A stretch of DNA of 64,000 nucleotides from Polytrichum commune (lineage: Eukaryota; Streptophyta; Polytrichopsida; Polytrichales; Polytrichaceae), in the NCBI GenBank assembly GCA_950295325.1, contig OX485808.1, positions 20,232,527 to 20,296,526 of the forward strand. The letters run 5' to 3'. The notes beneath the pieces were generated by a model. That model did no database searches and was not told where the DNA came from. It saw only the letters and a list, made by a program, of their open reading frames with translations. The stretch's first letter is position 1. Each line of letters starts with the position of its first letter. Below are positions 21,870 to 33,300 of the stretch, one piece after another. A program made the translations under genes and the position numbers.

Positions 21870-22960
21870 ATCATTGTCACTATCCTCTTCATTTCTCTCA
21901 TATGCCTCGTCATCTGCATATGCCAACCAAACAAGCCATTGGGATCTTTGATGAGCGACTGGTTTCGAGGTAGTTGCCATAATCTACACCGCATTCTCTA
22001 TATGTAAAGGAAGCAACATCAAGCTGAGGGGTGATTGGAGTTGGCTCATCATTTTGTTCACATGAAATAGAGATATAAGATATTTCAAATTGTAGCCATA
22101 TGCGAAACTAAATAATGTAGAAATCAAATGGCAAACACATACTTACTTACTGATGCAAGAATCCTTTGCAACCTTCTAAACATGTTCGTTATTGTCCATG
22201 AGGGATGTAATGTGAGGTACACTTCCACATGTGAGAGCGGAGTCTTCTTACCCAATGGAGACAAAATGATATCAAATATGGTTGAATTGGCCTCCAAGGC
22301 CACAAGGTGGTGACCACTTTTCTTACACGCACGAATAGAAACACCTAGACACAACACATGAATCAATCATTAAACACATAAAACATTGACAATGACCAAT
22401 CAAATATGAATGATTGGCATTGAGGTCTATAATCACATGTAGATAGGCATCAAACACCACATCTTTGAGTTTAATTAATGCCTCGATAACAACTTGCATC
22501 AATTTTGAGTTTTCCTCCCAACCATCTCTGCAAGGGACATCTTTGTTCATGAGCTGAGTCCGAGAATTGGTTAGATAAAAGAATATGCCGGTAGCTCCCA
22601 CGTCCATCTCTAGTGTACCCTTACACTTACGAAACACATGATGAGTCAATGATCTCGCCTTATGAAAGAAAATCAAAACAAAAGCACAAAGTCTACAAAA
22701 CCAAAAATATAATTAGAATGTATCAACATAAGTTTGAACTAAACATGCTATAAATGTATGAATCAAGAATATTGTACAAAAAATATGCATCATGTATTGT
22801 AAGAGTCTTGCTAATTCCAAAGCATAACGGCAACTTGTCGATGCCCCACCAATTGTTTGCAATGACAAAATCATAAGTTTCCGCCCAAATCATCACATCT
22901 TGCCTAACTTCTTTTACTTTAGGAAGAAAAGAAGCATCCAAGCATGCAAGTATACTCATG
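21870..22960 (-). pseudogene. Decayed adenine-type DNA methyltransferase-like gene
   Basis: Three minus-strand exon-like blocks are in order. Block 1 (22723-22959) reads ACLDASFLPKVKEVRQDVMI then WAETYDFVIANNWWGIDK. This resembles the catalytic [D/N]PP[W/Y] motif IV of amino-methyltransferases, with NNWW in place of NPPW. Block 2 (about 22440-22676) ends EENSKLMQVVIEALIKLKDV followed by VFDAYL. Block 3 (about 22124-22350) begins after a GT-AG intron with GVSIRACKKSGHHLVALEAN. Joined, VFDAYL plus GVSIRACK resembles the SAM-binding motif I. A last block ends in DEAYERNEEDSDND at about 21870. The broken catalytic motif and frame changes indicate a pseudogene. A transposon origin is likely but unproven. 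Confidence 0.45.
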
Positions 22961-24144
22961 AAGGTAAGTGTTAGTGAATTTATTTTTATTTAAAAAAATC
23001 AAATAAAAAACTCAATGTGGGAAGCTAAATGTGCATTCCACTCCAGAATGGTGTCGGAAGGTGAGGAAACATTGGAAATGGAAAATCTGCAACCATAAGA
23101 TGAAACTTCTAACCACTTGAAGGCGTTTGCAATTAATCATCACTTATAATATCGTATCATTAAATAAAACAAACTAAACAATAACAATGAAATTCAATAA
23201 AAAGGTACATGTAGTTTAGATTTTGGTTACAAACAAACCCATGTAAACACTTAAGGAAGACTTAAAAGGTGATTTTGGTATCCTCTAGGTGTCTTAAATA
23301 AGTTTATTTGGGGAAAACACAAGGTTATTTCATATTACTCAGGTTGAATAGAGAATGAGGTGATGATTTAGGGGATAAAGACTTCAAAATCGTTCATTGT
23401 CAATGCATGCAATTATGACAGTCATTTAATCTCACACTTTTTACCTAGGCAATCGTCTAGCAATGAGCTCATTTTAATTGAACCTTATGCAGTGCTCAAG
23501 CATAGGCACAACCATAGTGCATTGTCTTGCATAGAGTATCCCATTTTAGTCTCTTTCTCAAAGCCAAGGGCACTTTGGTGTTGTCAATAGTCTTGTGTTG
23601 GTTAAGCCTTCTTAATGTAACTCAAGAATGCAGTGCAATCATCCTTCCATGATTCTCGGTTTTCCTTGATTAAATTTTGCTTTTAATTATATTATCGGAC
23701 AATGATCTTTTACCTGGTCTTGGCAAAAGTAACCATTGTGTCCATCAGTTGCAACCGTAGGCCACACCACATATGTGGGTTACCATGTCATGGTATAAAT
23801 ATTTAATTTATCAAATTTAATTTGATTTTCAGTTTATGCTTTCACTCCTAAGCAACTACATATTTGAACATTCATTCCATTTATAATATCTCAAGACTAT
23901 TGTTTAATGAATTCAATTACCAGGTCTTGATTGATTTAAGATTACCACTCTAGTACTTGTTGATTAATTCATCACAAGGTTAAATTGAAAGGTAGTGCTT
24001 CCCAAGACTAGGCCACTAAGACTATTCGCCTTCTCAACCTCGTCTTTGTCTCTATACACACCATAGTATTTTCAGTTGGGTTACTTTCCCTTCACAAACT
24101 ATGGTATTTTGCATGTGCCCTTTCGGCTTCATTCTTGCCAGAGG
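22961..24144. other. Intergenic stretch, nothing recognised
   Basis: AT-rich, without ORFs of note, structured RNA or clear repeat boundaries. Confidence 0.45.
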
Positions 24145-25640
24145 TTAGTAAATAGAAATTGTATGATTTTCTTGCAATTGAAACAAGGTTCGAGTGATTG
24201 GTGATTTGGCACATGCTTGGTAGTAAGACCATGTAGTTCTAGTGAGCCCCCATTTTACTACAGATGTGAATTTGACGAGTCTTTGGTATATGTAACCAAG
24301 TTGGCTTGCATTAGTCAATGTTTGGGATAATTGGGTGCCAAGGCATGTAATATAGTATGGAAAGAATGAAAATGTAGTTGCTCCAAAATCATTGTGTAGG
24401 ACTTGTATCAAGATGTTGGATGAACTATTAGGGATTCTATATATTGATTTGGTGAGATAGATGAGGAGTTTGTCAAGTTTTACAAGGTTTGGCTTGGAGA
24501 AGGGGACAATGTGACATGCGTATGCAAATTTTGGGCGAACGACCTTGTTGATTGTTTATTTATTTGGATGATTGTAGCTGGCGAAAGGACTGGGGTTTTA
24601 CTTTGGGTTTCTTATTTTGATGTGGTTTTTTGTGCATGCCATTTAAGGTAGGGAATAAGTTGGATTCCAATGTATGTGTATGGTTCACTTTGAGAGAGGG
24701 TTGGGAATTGTTTGTCCGTGAACATTATTCAGGATGCTTGGGTGAGATTTATTAGGGCATCCGGTAAGGGCACATTCGGATAAGTTTAGGTCCATAAAAG
24801 CCCATTTGGAAAGGAATTGTAGGTTTTATATATATTTAAGGTTGCATATTTTGTATGCCATTGGTAAATAATGCTTTGTCATCGGCATATGTTGTTGTGT
24901 GACATTTAGCATTGGATGTGCTAATATGATAGATATGAGAGTTATATATCAAGCCGTTTGAGGAGTGGTTCAATACATATGATCAAAAAATATAGGTTGA
25001 GGGCATCCCCTTGTATGATGCCTCTATTGATGTTTATAGGGTAGGTGCATCCAAATGAATCTCATTGGAAACATGAGGTAGCTTTAGTGTAAACGATTCC
25101 CACAATTTCTACTGCATCAGTTGGGTAACCCATGTCTATCATGACAGTGAAGAGCCTTGCATGATCTATGAAGCCAAATGCACTTTGTAAGTTGATGTGT
25201 GTTATTAATATATCTCTCTTCATGAGTCTAGCGTCTTCTAGGGTTGGTAAGATGATATATATTTGACGTGATGTGTTTTATTGTGCTCTAAAAGACTAGA
25301 TCTTCTTGGCTTTTGTGTAGAATTTTATGGGTTTCCTTAAAGGAAGCTAAAATTGTTGTGAGGGTGTTGGTGGATATATTATAATTTGTACATGTTAGTG
25401 CGGTTGGTCTATAGTTTGGTTGGAGCATAGGATCATTCTTTTTTTTGTGTGAAGTAGGATAGTTTTGCTATGTTTCTAAGGATTGGTTTATTTTATTTTA
25501 TTTTATTTTGGGTGGTGTGTGTAGTGATGTTGAAAGAAGTGGGAGAGTATACTATGGAAGGTTTCTGAGAGTGAATTTAGGATTTTGCGGTGTTTTTCCT
25601 AGTGATATATGTTTTCAAACAATTGCCATATATCAAACTT
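24145..25640 (-). pseudogene. Decayed non-LTR (LINE) reverse transcriptase
   Basis: Minus-strand frames show the ordered hallmarks of a LINE reverse transcriptase. NDPMLQPNYRPTALT (about 25420) matches the KGDPxxxxNYRPIAL region. Next comes HINLQSAFGFIDHARLF, like DFSxAFDxVDHxRL, followed by MIDMGYPTDAVEIVGIVYT and ININRGIIQGDALN, like the RGxxQGDxLSP motif. The active-site region reads NNICR with frame breaks where YADD is expected (about 24890). A C-terminal open piece (24145-24411) carries LGTQLSQTLTNASQLGYIYQ. Several stops and frameshifts separate these, so it is dead. The 5' part is missing, and no poly-A tail or target duplication was seen. Confidence 0.75.
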
Positions 25641-25668
25641 GTCCGTTATAACCATCCATTACAACTCA

Positions 25669-25721
25669 CACTAGTAGAAAACATGGTTAAAAAAAACCGC
25701 AGTCGTTTTTCTATTGCGGTT
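25669..25721. repeat. 5' terminal inverted repeat end and hairpin, copy 1
   Basis: CACTAGTAGAAAA is followed by AACCGCA (25695-25701) and its perfect complement TGCGGTT (25715-25721), a 7-bp stem with a 13-nt loop. CACTA followed by GTAGAAAA is the usual end of plant CACTA elements. Confidence 0.85.
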
Positions 25722-26569
25722 CTTTTGACCACTATTTTAATAGTTTTTTTGGGGGGGCGATAATTACCAATATTGGGTCACTGTCATTCAAGGTTTTAAC
25801 TGTTTACACATTCATAGATCATTTCTCTTTATATTCTGTGTATATGCATTTGCGTGCAATTAATTTTTGGAAACTTAATGTCTTCACACATCCTTTACGT
25901 ACGTAAAATATATATATATGTCTGGGTTAGTTTAGGTACGTACGTATCAGCAAGTGTTTGGTGCCTTTTGCAAAGAGTAAACATTGATTCGGAGTTAATT
26001 TGAAATCACAGTCCCATGTCATTCCATGAGCTATATATATGACTTTCAGGAGATATGCAATTGCTTGCCAAGTCCGTATTATGTCAATACACAGGTATGT
26101 CTTCGATTGCCTCTGCAACAATTAATGCACACCTGGGGAGAACCGGCAGTTGGTTACAAATGGTCCGGATGAAGTGGAAATACGACCATTCGAAGTTGAA
26201 GACTGCAGAAAAGGGGCCTACCATGGAGTAGGAATTTATGAAATATACCCTATTTTTATGAAGGAAATGGCAAGTTTGTTAACACATAACCGGTCCGACT
26301 TGCAAACCCGCGGATCTCATCCAATCGTGCCCAATGCGCTCTTAGATCGATGTTCTTCAATTCCTACGCGTGTTTCAATCGACCAACAGTGCACACACTC
26401 CCTTTAATTGTGGGACGGGTTTGTCCTATATTGACTGCCACTCACACCGAAATGCTCCTACGTATTGGGTTCAGCCCTAGCTGCAATGACGATGGCTGTC
26501 CAGTGCCTGTTGGAAACATGTGGCATTTGGATGCAACTTGTAGTCAAAATACAGTTGCAGCCAACTTGC

Positions 26570-26683
26570 ACTGTCTTCTGAAAACGAGTGTCACTCGATT
26601 TCCACTGTCTTCTGAAAACGAGTGTCGAGTCACTCGATTTCCACTGGCACTGGAAATCGAGTGACACTCGATTTCCGTTGACA
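26570..26683. promoter_or_regulatory. Subterminal repeat cluster, candidate TnpA-type binding sites, copy 1
   Basis: Three inverted motifs are built on CGAGTG/CACTCG: 26585-26597, 26619-26636 and 26658-26670. Each is flanked by GAAAA or GGAAAT and ATTTCC, extending the symmetry. A direct repeat, CTGTCTTCTGAAAACGAGTG, occurs twice with a 34-bp period. CACTA elements carry repeated subterminal motifs bound by their TnpA-type protein. That role here is inferred. Confidence 0.5.
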
Positions 26684-27753
26684 CCCGCAATGCGTTGTGC
26701 CTCAAGCGGACTGAACCCAAAAACGATTGCGACATGCATTCAACCTACACTCGAATGCTACTTGCTCTTGTATTCAAATCATAGATTACAAATGGGACAG
26801 GTCAATGAGCAAGGGACACTGGAATTGAAAAAAATGGTCTGTACAATGGTTGCAATGATAACTACATTCCCATGAAAGAAAGTCGTGCACAAAATTACAC
26901 ACATACATGTCTATCAAGCGTCATAGTCTGCACACAAACTTCACATCATACATTTCAGCGATATGAATATTTTGGGCAACATACTAGAGTTTCATTGTTT
27001 GGCAACTCCAATGAAGCTCAGTAACATTATCCGCCATGCTCAGTTAATACTGCGTCCCACATCTCTCAAAGTCTCAATGCAACTACATTCAATGGTCCCA
27101 ATATGTTTGAACCTTTCTTCTCTGAAAAATGAACTACTGTGGATGACATGTTCCAACACGTACAAATTTGCTATTGAATCTATGGCCACATTTCGAACAT
27201 TGAGCAGAGAACAGGATTGGCGTTCCGGGTCCAGGATGCTGTAGCGCTTCAAAGCCGCTGCCACAGTCCATAGAGTTCCAGACTTGCCAATCTGCACAAA
27301 TAATTACACTTTCAGGATTTATGCTTTGTACACTAAACAACTCCACATTTAGTGACTGTCATAACAAGTAGATACAAGGCAAGAGTTTAGTGGAGCTTGT
27401 CATTTACTCTGCAAAGTATACAGCTCCAAGTCCAAGTATCAGAAGGAACCTTACACTAGACTCACTATAAATTGATGCAAATACTGCATGAATAGGATAA
27501 TTGCCATGTCATCTCCTTAACAAGTTAAAAATTACATCACATATTAATATCTATTTGAAGACAATTCAAACGAACAAAAAACGCCCACAATGCAAGCACG
27601 GATCATGTAAAAACAACTGGCACGAATAACGAGTCGAAATTTTACCTGGAGAGGAGGAGTTCATAGCACCCCAATCTGGAAAGGCCGGTTAGATGAACAC
27701 ATGCGTGTCTCTGTATATGAAGAATACAATGATTCGATTTCAAATTTATGGAG

Positions 27754-27811
27754 TCAGGTTGAATGTAGCTAGACATGAAACCCAAACATGGCATGCCTAC
27801 ATTCAACCTGA
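27754..27811. repeat. Perfect 15-bp hairpin inside the CACTA element, copy 1
   Basis: TCAGGTTGAATGTAG (27754-27768) and CTACATTCAACCTGA (27797-27811) are exact complements separated by 28 nt. It lies just 3' of the captured tRNA-synthetase exons. The same hairpin recurs at 49322-49379. Confidence 0.85.
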
Positions 27812-28019
27812 AACCATAAACTTGACCTCAAATCAAGTTTAGCAACCCCCAAGGACAACAGACCTCGGATCCGAGGCCTTCTGCAAAGTAGCCTATTTCG
27901 ATCCACAGTAAGTCAAGTTTGGAATGGTGATTGAGATGCACCCTCTTGACTTTCAAAGACATTCAAGCCTGAAACTGAGCCACATGAAAAGATGATTGCA
28001 AGGTCTTCTGAAAGCCTAC

Positions 28020-29294
28020 CTTGTGGGAGAAATTTGGCATGAATGGTTCAAAAAGTGTCGTCAACAAATGAACCGGTCCAACAGATGCCTTCAACACAAT
28101 TGCACAAGCAGGTGGATCTTCCTTGTACAACTTCCAGAATTTGCTGTCCTGTTCCCATGAACCATGATTGATATGACAGAAAGTTAGGATTTACAAACAT
28201 CGCCATGATGGAGCTCCTCAACATAGAATCAATCATACAAAGGTAGGACTTTCACGGCACAAATGGGTCCTGACAATTCTCCAAAACTTCTTTAGGTGCA
28301 GTGCCTGTAAATAAAGGTTGCCAAGACTGGAAGCGTTCATTGCTACTCTAAGCATGTCTTCAACTTCAATTTCTCCATAGCGTCAACATACTCAGTCACA
28401 ACCTTCTCAACTTCGGATCCGAAATTGGCTGTGAGTTCATGCTCTACAGGGTTGATAGCTTCGGTAGCCACTGATATATACCCACCTTCCCCTGTCAAAA
28501 AATCCCACAAAACCTTCATCTCATAATCATTTGTATATGATCATTTCATATATAATTTACAAGCAGAAACACTAGTCTCATAACACTTTCATAAACTAGC
28601 TAGAGAATACTTTCATAACTTTTGAATATGAGGTGGTGCAGACCTGAAGGTTTGGCCAGAAAAAACAAGGTCTGATGAACAAAGTTGCCCATATTCTTTA
28701 GCAACTCATTGTTTTGCTTGGCCTGAAGGTCTGCCCAGGTAAACAGAGTATCTGAAACCTGTAGTAAAGACATCATTAAAGGGTCCAAAAAAAAAAAAAT
28801 CAAAATAATAATGAATTTATTGGAATATTTTTTAAATGATCGTTGCCATACAAATGCACAACCCATAAAGGAACATTTTGTTCACACAAGCCTTTGTGAA
28901 CTTCAAGTTTGGATTAAAAAGGAATAGCAAGGAAATCCGTTTTAGACAATAATTGCTTCCACAGTTCTCAATTATGTTTATCCTTCATAACTGCAAGAAC
29001 GACCACAACATTCACACACAGCATGCAGAACATATTGGAAGAACAACATAGATGTACCCAACAGCTAAAAACTATATAAGAACTTCACAGATAGATTCAA
29101 GCAGTAGCTAGACACACTAGTTGATTAAGGATACACGAGGTTGCATTTTAGCCTTGCAAGTCTCTCAATAAGGATAAGATTAGTGTACCTTTGGCCGATT
29201 GACAAGAAGATAGTATCTCCATACTTCTACAGGAATATTTGTGGTTTTCACGTCATTACGAAAATCCCCCACACCCCTATTTTTTGAGAATTTT
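28020..29294 (-). pseudogene. Captured methionyl-tRNA synthetase fragment, copy 1
   Basis: Minus-strand exons separated by good GT-AG introns match the middle and anticodon-binding parts of a cytosolic-type methionyl-tRNA synthetase. Exon A (29189-29294) begins KFSKNRGVG, the KMSKS-type ATP motif with its last serine changed to asparagine, and continues IPVEVWRYYLLVNRPK. Exon B (28644-28758) reads VSDTLFTWADLQAK then LLKNMGNFVHQTLFFLAKPS. Exon C (28491 downward) reads GYISVATEAINPVEHEL then YVDAMEKLKL, followed by a frameshift near 28375 before RVAMNASSLGNLYLQ. Exon D (28020-28148) reads DSKFWKLYKEDPPACAIVLK and FEPFMPNFSHK. A possible further exon lies at about 27134-27292. The N-terminal catalytic half is absent, so it cannot encode a working enzyme. 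Retained introns show DNA-level capture rather than retroposition. Confidence 0.88.
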
Positions 29295-29649
29295 CTTGCA
29301 CAATTCAAGGATAGCTACATTTATGTAACATCACAAATATATGTTGTCAACAAAGTCGCACATGAAAGATCCAAACATCACTTGAAAGCAGTAGTCTTCA
29401 TCAGCTGAAGGTATTAGTTTATACTTGCTTTACATTCTGAAAGTCCGTGCTCTCCACAGAGGAGTAAAATGAGTCCATGCAATAAAATACATGAAGTCAT
29501 GCAAATCAGTGAACCCACACCGTAGTCCAACAGAAGCCAAGGGCAGCAGATCTGAACAATCTCCTACACGCTGAGCTCCGATAAACTGAGCAGCTGGAAC
29601 TCCTAGTCATCCGACTTTCAAATTTCAAGGTACAAGGAAGAGAACATAC

Positions 29650-30053
29650 CTGACTCATAGTTCAAGTATTATGTGACACTTATTGTTTTCATCAGGGTCC
29701 AAGGTTCTCCAGTACCCAGGAGTGTGCAGGGGAAGATCAACTGTGCAACAAGATTAAACAATGATTTAAAACAGATAGATTCATCATTCACCTACCTGAA
29801 CAAAGTTGAGGCAAGGCCCAATATTATGTCTCGCATCACAAAATATAAACATCTTAGAAGCAAGACCTCTTTGCCAAGTAATAGAAAGCTCTACATAAAA
29901 ACATCCTCAAATATGACAAGTGTAATCTTCCTTCAGTGTAAGGTAGACATGTACGTCCACAATCTGCCGTCCACAGTCCCATTCCCAGATGTCCCCAGAA
30001 CACTTCGAATCTTTGAGCTTTAATAGTTCGGAAATAGGAATCTCATCAACCAC
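29650..30053 (-). pseudogene. Coding-like exon remnants of unknown origin inside the CACTA element, copy 1
   Basis: Two minus-strand blocks follow clear acceptors. One (29907-30053, after TTTCAG) reads VVDEIPISELLKLKDSKC then GDIWEWDCGRQIVDVHVYL and ends at a TGA. The other (29655-29740, after TTGCACAG) reads DLPLHTPGYWRTLDPDENNK then CHIILEL and a TGA just before a CAG/GTATG donor. They look like real coding sequence but I do not recognise the family. They may be a second captured fragment or 3' exons of a lost third element gene. The frames do not join cleanly, so a pseudogene is favoured. Confidence 0.35.
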
Positions 30054-30325
30054 CTGAAATATTACATGACCACATGATTGACATTAGTAACCCACAATGT
30101 TATCACAATTGCCACATCAAAGATGACAAACCATTGCTGTGTCTGTAGAGACGATGTGCACAAGGGGTAAGTTCGATGCATTGCATTAACAGGAAACATC
30201 AAAATATCATGTTTGAGTTGCATTTATGCAATCAGAAATACTGGTGTCTACCGGAAAAATGCCGTCAGCGCCATTCGAGGTGTTGCAAAGCACATGACTG
30301 CCATGTCCGAATTCCAAGGTCCTAT

Positions 30326-33300
30326 CTAATTCCTTCTTGGCAACCTCCTCCGGTTGCCTCCCCTTCCCCTTCCCCTTCCCCTTCCCCTTCCCCTTCGTCC
30401 ATTGGCCCCTGCATGTTGGTGAATTTGATGTGGATCACCAGCCACTAGTGCATTCAGCCTGGCAATCTCCGCGGCTGGAACTGCCTCCCCTGCATTCACA
30501 GGGTTTGGCCTGAAATGCGCTGCGTTCATGTCCAACGGTAGTTGGAGGCCAATCAGATCCCCCGATATCCCCAATGTCTGTTCATCGTCGTTGTCCACCA
30601 CTCTCCGCGATCGCGGCTCCTTCTGGAGCACCACGCGCCACGCAGGATGCCTCCAATCCTCAATGAAGAACACCTTGCGCCATGTGCACAAATAGTCAAC
30701 AAAGGTATTGTATGGATTCACACAATATATGCACATCCTCCGATGCACCATACATTGGGGCACACTTCAACAGGGAGGAGCCACATTCCCACATGAACCC
30801 CAATCAGACTCACTACATTGTGATACCTGGCGGATTGTGGCCGGTAACACATACGGTTCTATGTCACGGGCAATCCGATCATTGAACCTGACAATCGTGA
30901 AGCCATACTGGTCTACCTTCGTGGATGACTGTGCCCCAGGAGCATTGCGAATCCATGAACCACGAAACACTACCCTCCTTTGCGCTGAGTATCGAACAAC
31001 AATAATCTCTTTCAAGACTCCTACCATACTCACACCTGCGCTTTGTCCCTCCTCTGCTCCAAATATGCTGGCGATTCCATAATCTTGTGTCACGAACCCT
31101 CGTTCATCTCCCTCGTTGTACACCCTGTAGTGGTTCCCATAGGCCCACATTTGCTGATAACTCTCAGCATCTCGAGAAGGGAGACTCGATAGTCGGAGCA
31201 AATCGATGTCAACATTGCGTGAACCATGTGTGTTGACCAACTGCGTGGTGTATGATGGCAACCAGTCCACAAAGTCAGGCAAGTCGTTCAAGAGGTCATT
31301 AGGATAAGCACGTTGTTGTCTTCGGCTAAGCCCTCTTAATGCAGCATCCCTCCTGAATGTTGCCCTTCCTGCCTCCAGTTGCTCTTTAAGGGCCTGGTAT
31401 TGTCTGGCAGATACAAAATAACTATACATTAGTGGGTGTGACAGCACCTGAACGCAAAGGCCATGGCTACATACAGACTAGGCGTGAATTTGATTATTCA
31501 TCAAGACATAATGCATATGGTTTACCTCCAAGGCTCCCTAGTTGCCTCTGAATTCCTAATAATCCAAGAATGGATTGCTCTCCGCTCCTCGTTGGTTAGT
31601 TCTCGGTTTAGGGCTTTTCCTTCTAGCAGTTCTCCACAATCACCCAACTCCTCCTCGTCATCCCAAATTCTTCGTCGTGTGAAGGGATAGAGCTTCAAGT
31701 ACTCGGTGCAAAATCCGAGTGCCTCATCATACAAGTAAGCATTCGCAATGGCACCCTCGGGGTGTGCCCGGTTCCGGATATATTTTTTTAAAACATTCAA
31801 GTGTCTCTCTACCGGATAGCACCAAGCATTGGCAATTGGGCCGCACAACTTCACCTGCCTAACAAGATGGATTGGCAAATGGACCATAATGTCAAAAAAA
31901 GAAGGAGGAAACCATACCTCCATTAAGCACATTGTTTCGGCTGCATAATGTTGTAAACGCTCTAACTCTGTCACAGCTATGACCTTTTTGCAGATCATTG
32001 TGAACAACCTTGCAAGCCGAATAATGGCCGATCGGGGCCCCCTGTCCATAAGATGCCTCAAACAAACAGGGAGTATAAATTGGAAAAAGATGTGGAAGTC
32101 ATGGGACTTCATGTTACCAATTCTATTCTGGAGTATGTGCTTCTGCATTGGCCCACAATAGCCCGTCGGTAGTGATATTCCAGCCAATTGCTCTAGAAAA
32201 TTTTTTTGTTCCTCTTTGGTCAGCACGTATGGTGCAGGAGGCTTGATGTAATTTCCACCAGGCACCGGCCCTCGACGAACCCACAAATGTTGCCGTATTC
32301 TCTCCTCCTCCATATCTCGACGCGAGGCTGCGGTGTCTTTCGCTCCAAATAGTAACTTCACTAAGCTGTCGCATATGTTGCGCTCAATGTGCATTACATC
32401 CAAGAGGTGCCTGATTGGAAGCTTCTGCGGCTACAAGCTGCAATAGTAAGCATATGTTGCAATGTGCATAATGGTCTCGTAAGTCACTAGGTGTTTTCAA
32501 CAACAAGCCACAACATGCTAGTGTCCAACATCATATATGCACATTTGGGACCACAACAACCTGCAAGCAAGTAGGCAATGCTTCATTGTCTGATATTCAT
32601 ATATACATATGTCAAATTACATATATTTCATTTGCAGTTGTAGATGAATGAGCAGGCTGGCAACAACAAACTGTCCATTTTGATAGAGTCAGGGTATTGT
32701 CTGCATTGCATTTATTCTTAATTCATTACAGACTCTGAAGTTAAACATTGCAGTGTGTCCAGCAAGGACCAGGAATATTCACAACATCCCGGTGATCATA
32801 TCATCTTCCTGGCCATGTAAGGTAGACATGAATTGACAACCAGAGATATTCAACCATGTCATTCCTTTCAATGAAAATTAGGAGAATAAATAGCAACAGG
32901 TTTCGCAATACTAACCCTCCAGTATGGTAACTGGTATAGCGCTGATACTCTCTTTACACCGTGCTCCTTGGCAGGAAATTCGTCGTCCTTCTCTGTGCCC
33001 CCTCCGTCAATGTAGGCCTCTGATTGACGGCCATACCGAATTGTTTGGTTTCCTGTTAGTGGTTCGGCCGCCGTTTCATGGTTTGCTTCACCGTCAAATG
33101 CTGCAGCTGCGCCCCGAAAATAATGGTCTCCTTGCAGATATCTTCTATGGCAGTTGCAGTACACATTTTTCCTCAGTATTTTGGACCTGCGAGATACTGT
33201 GTGGGGTCCGCATACAGGACAACCTTTGAACCCTTTTGTAGTTAGTCCAGAAATCAATCCATAGGCCGGAAAATCGTGCAATGTCCACATCAAAACGGCC

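Noticed and set aside
31404-31525. Frame break between transposase exons 3 and 4
   Set aside because: The first acceptor considered (31448) gave a frameshift, but the CTGCCAG acceptor at 31404-31405 joins in phase, so no break is needed.
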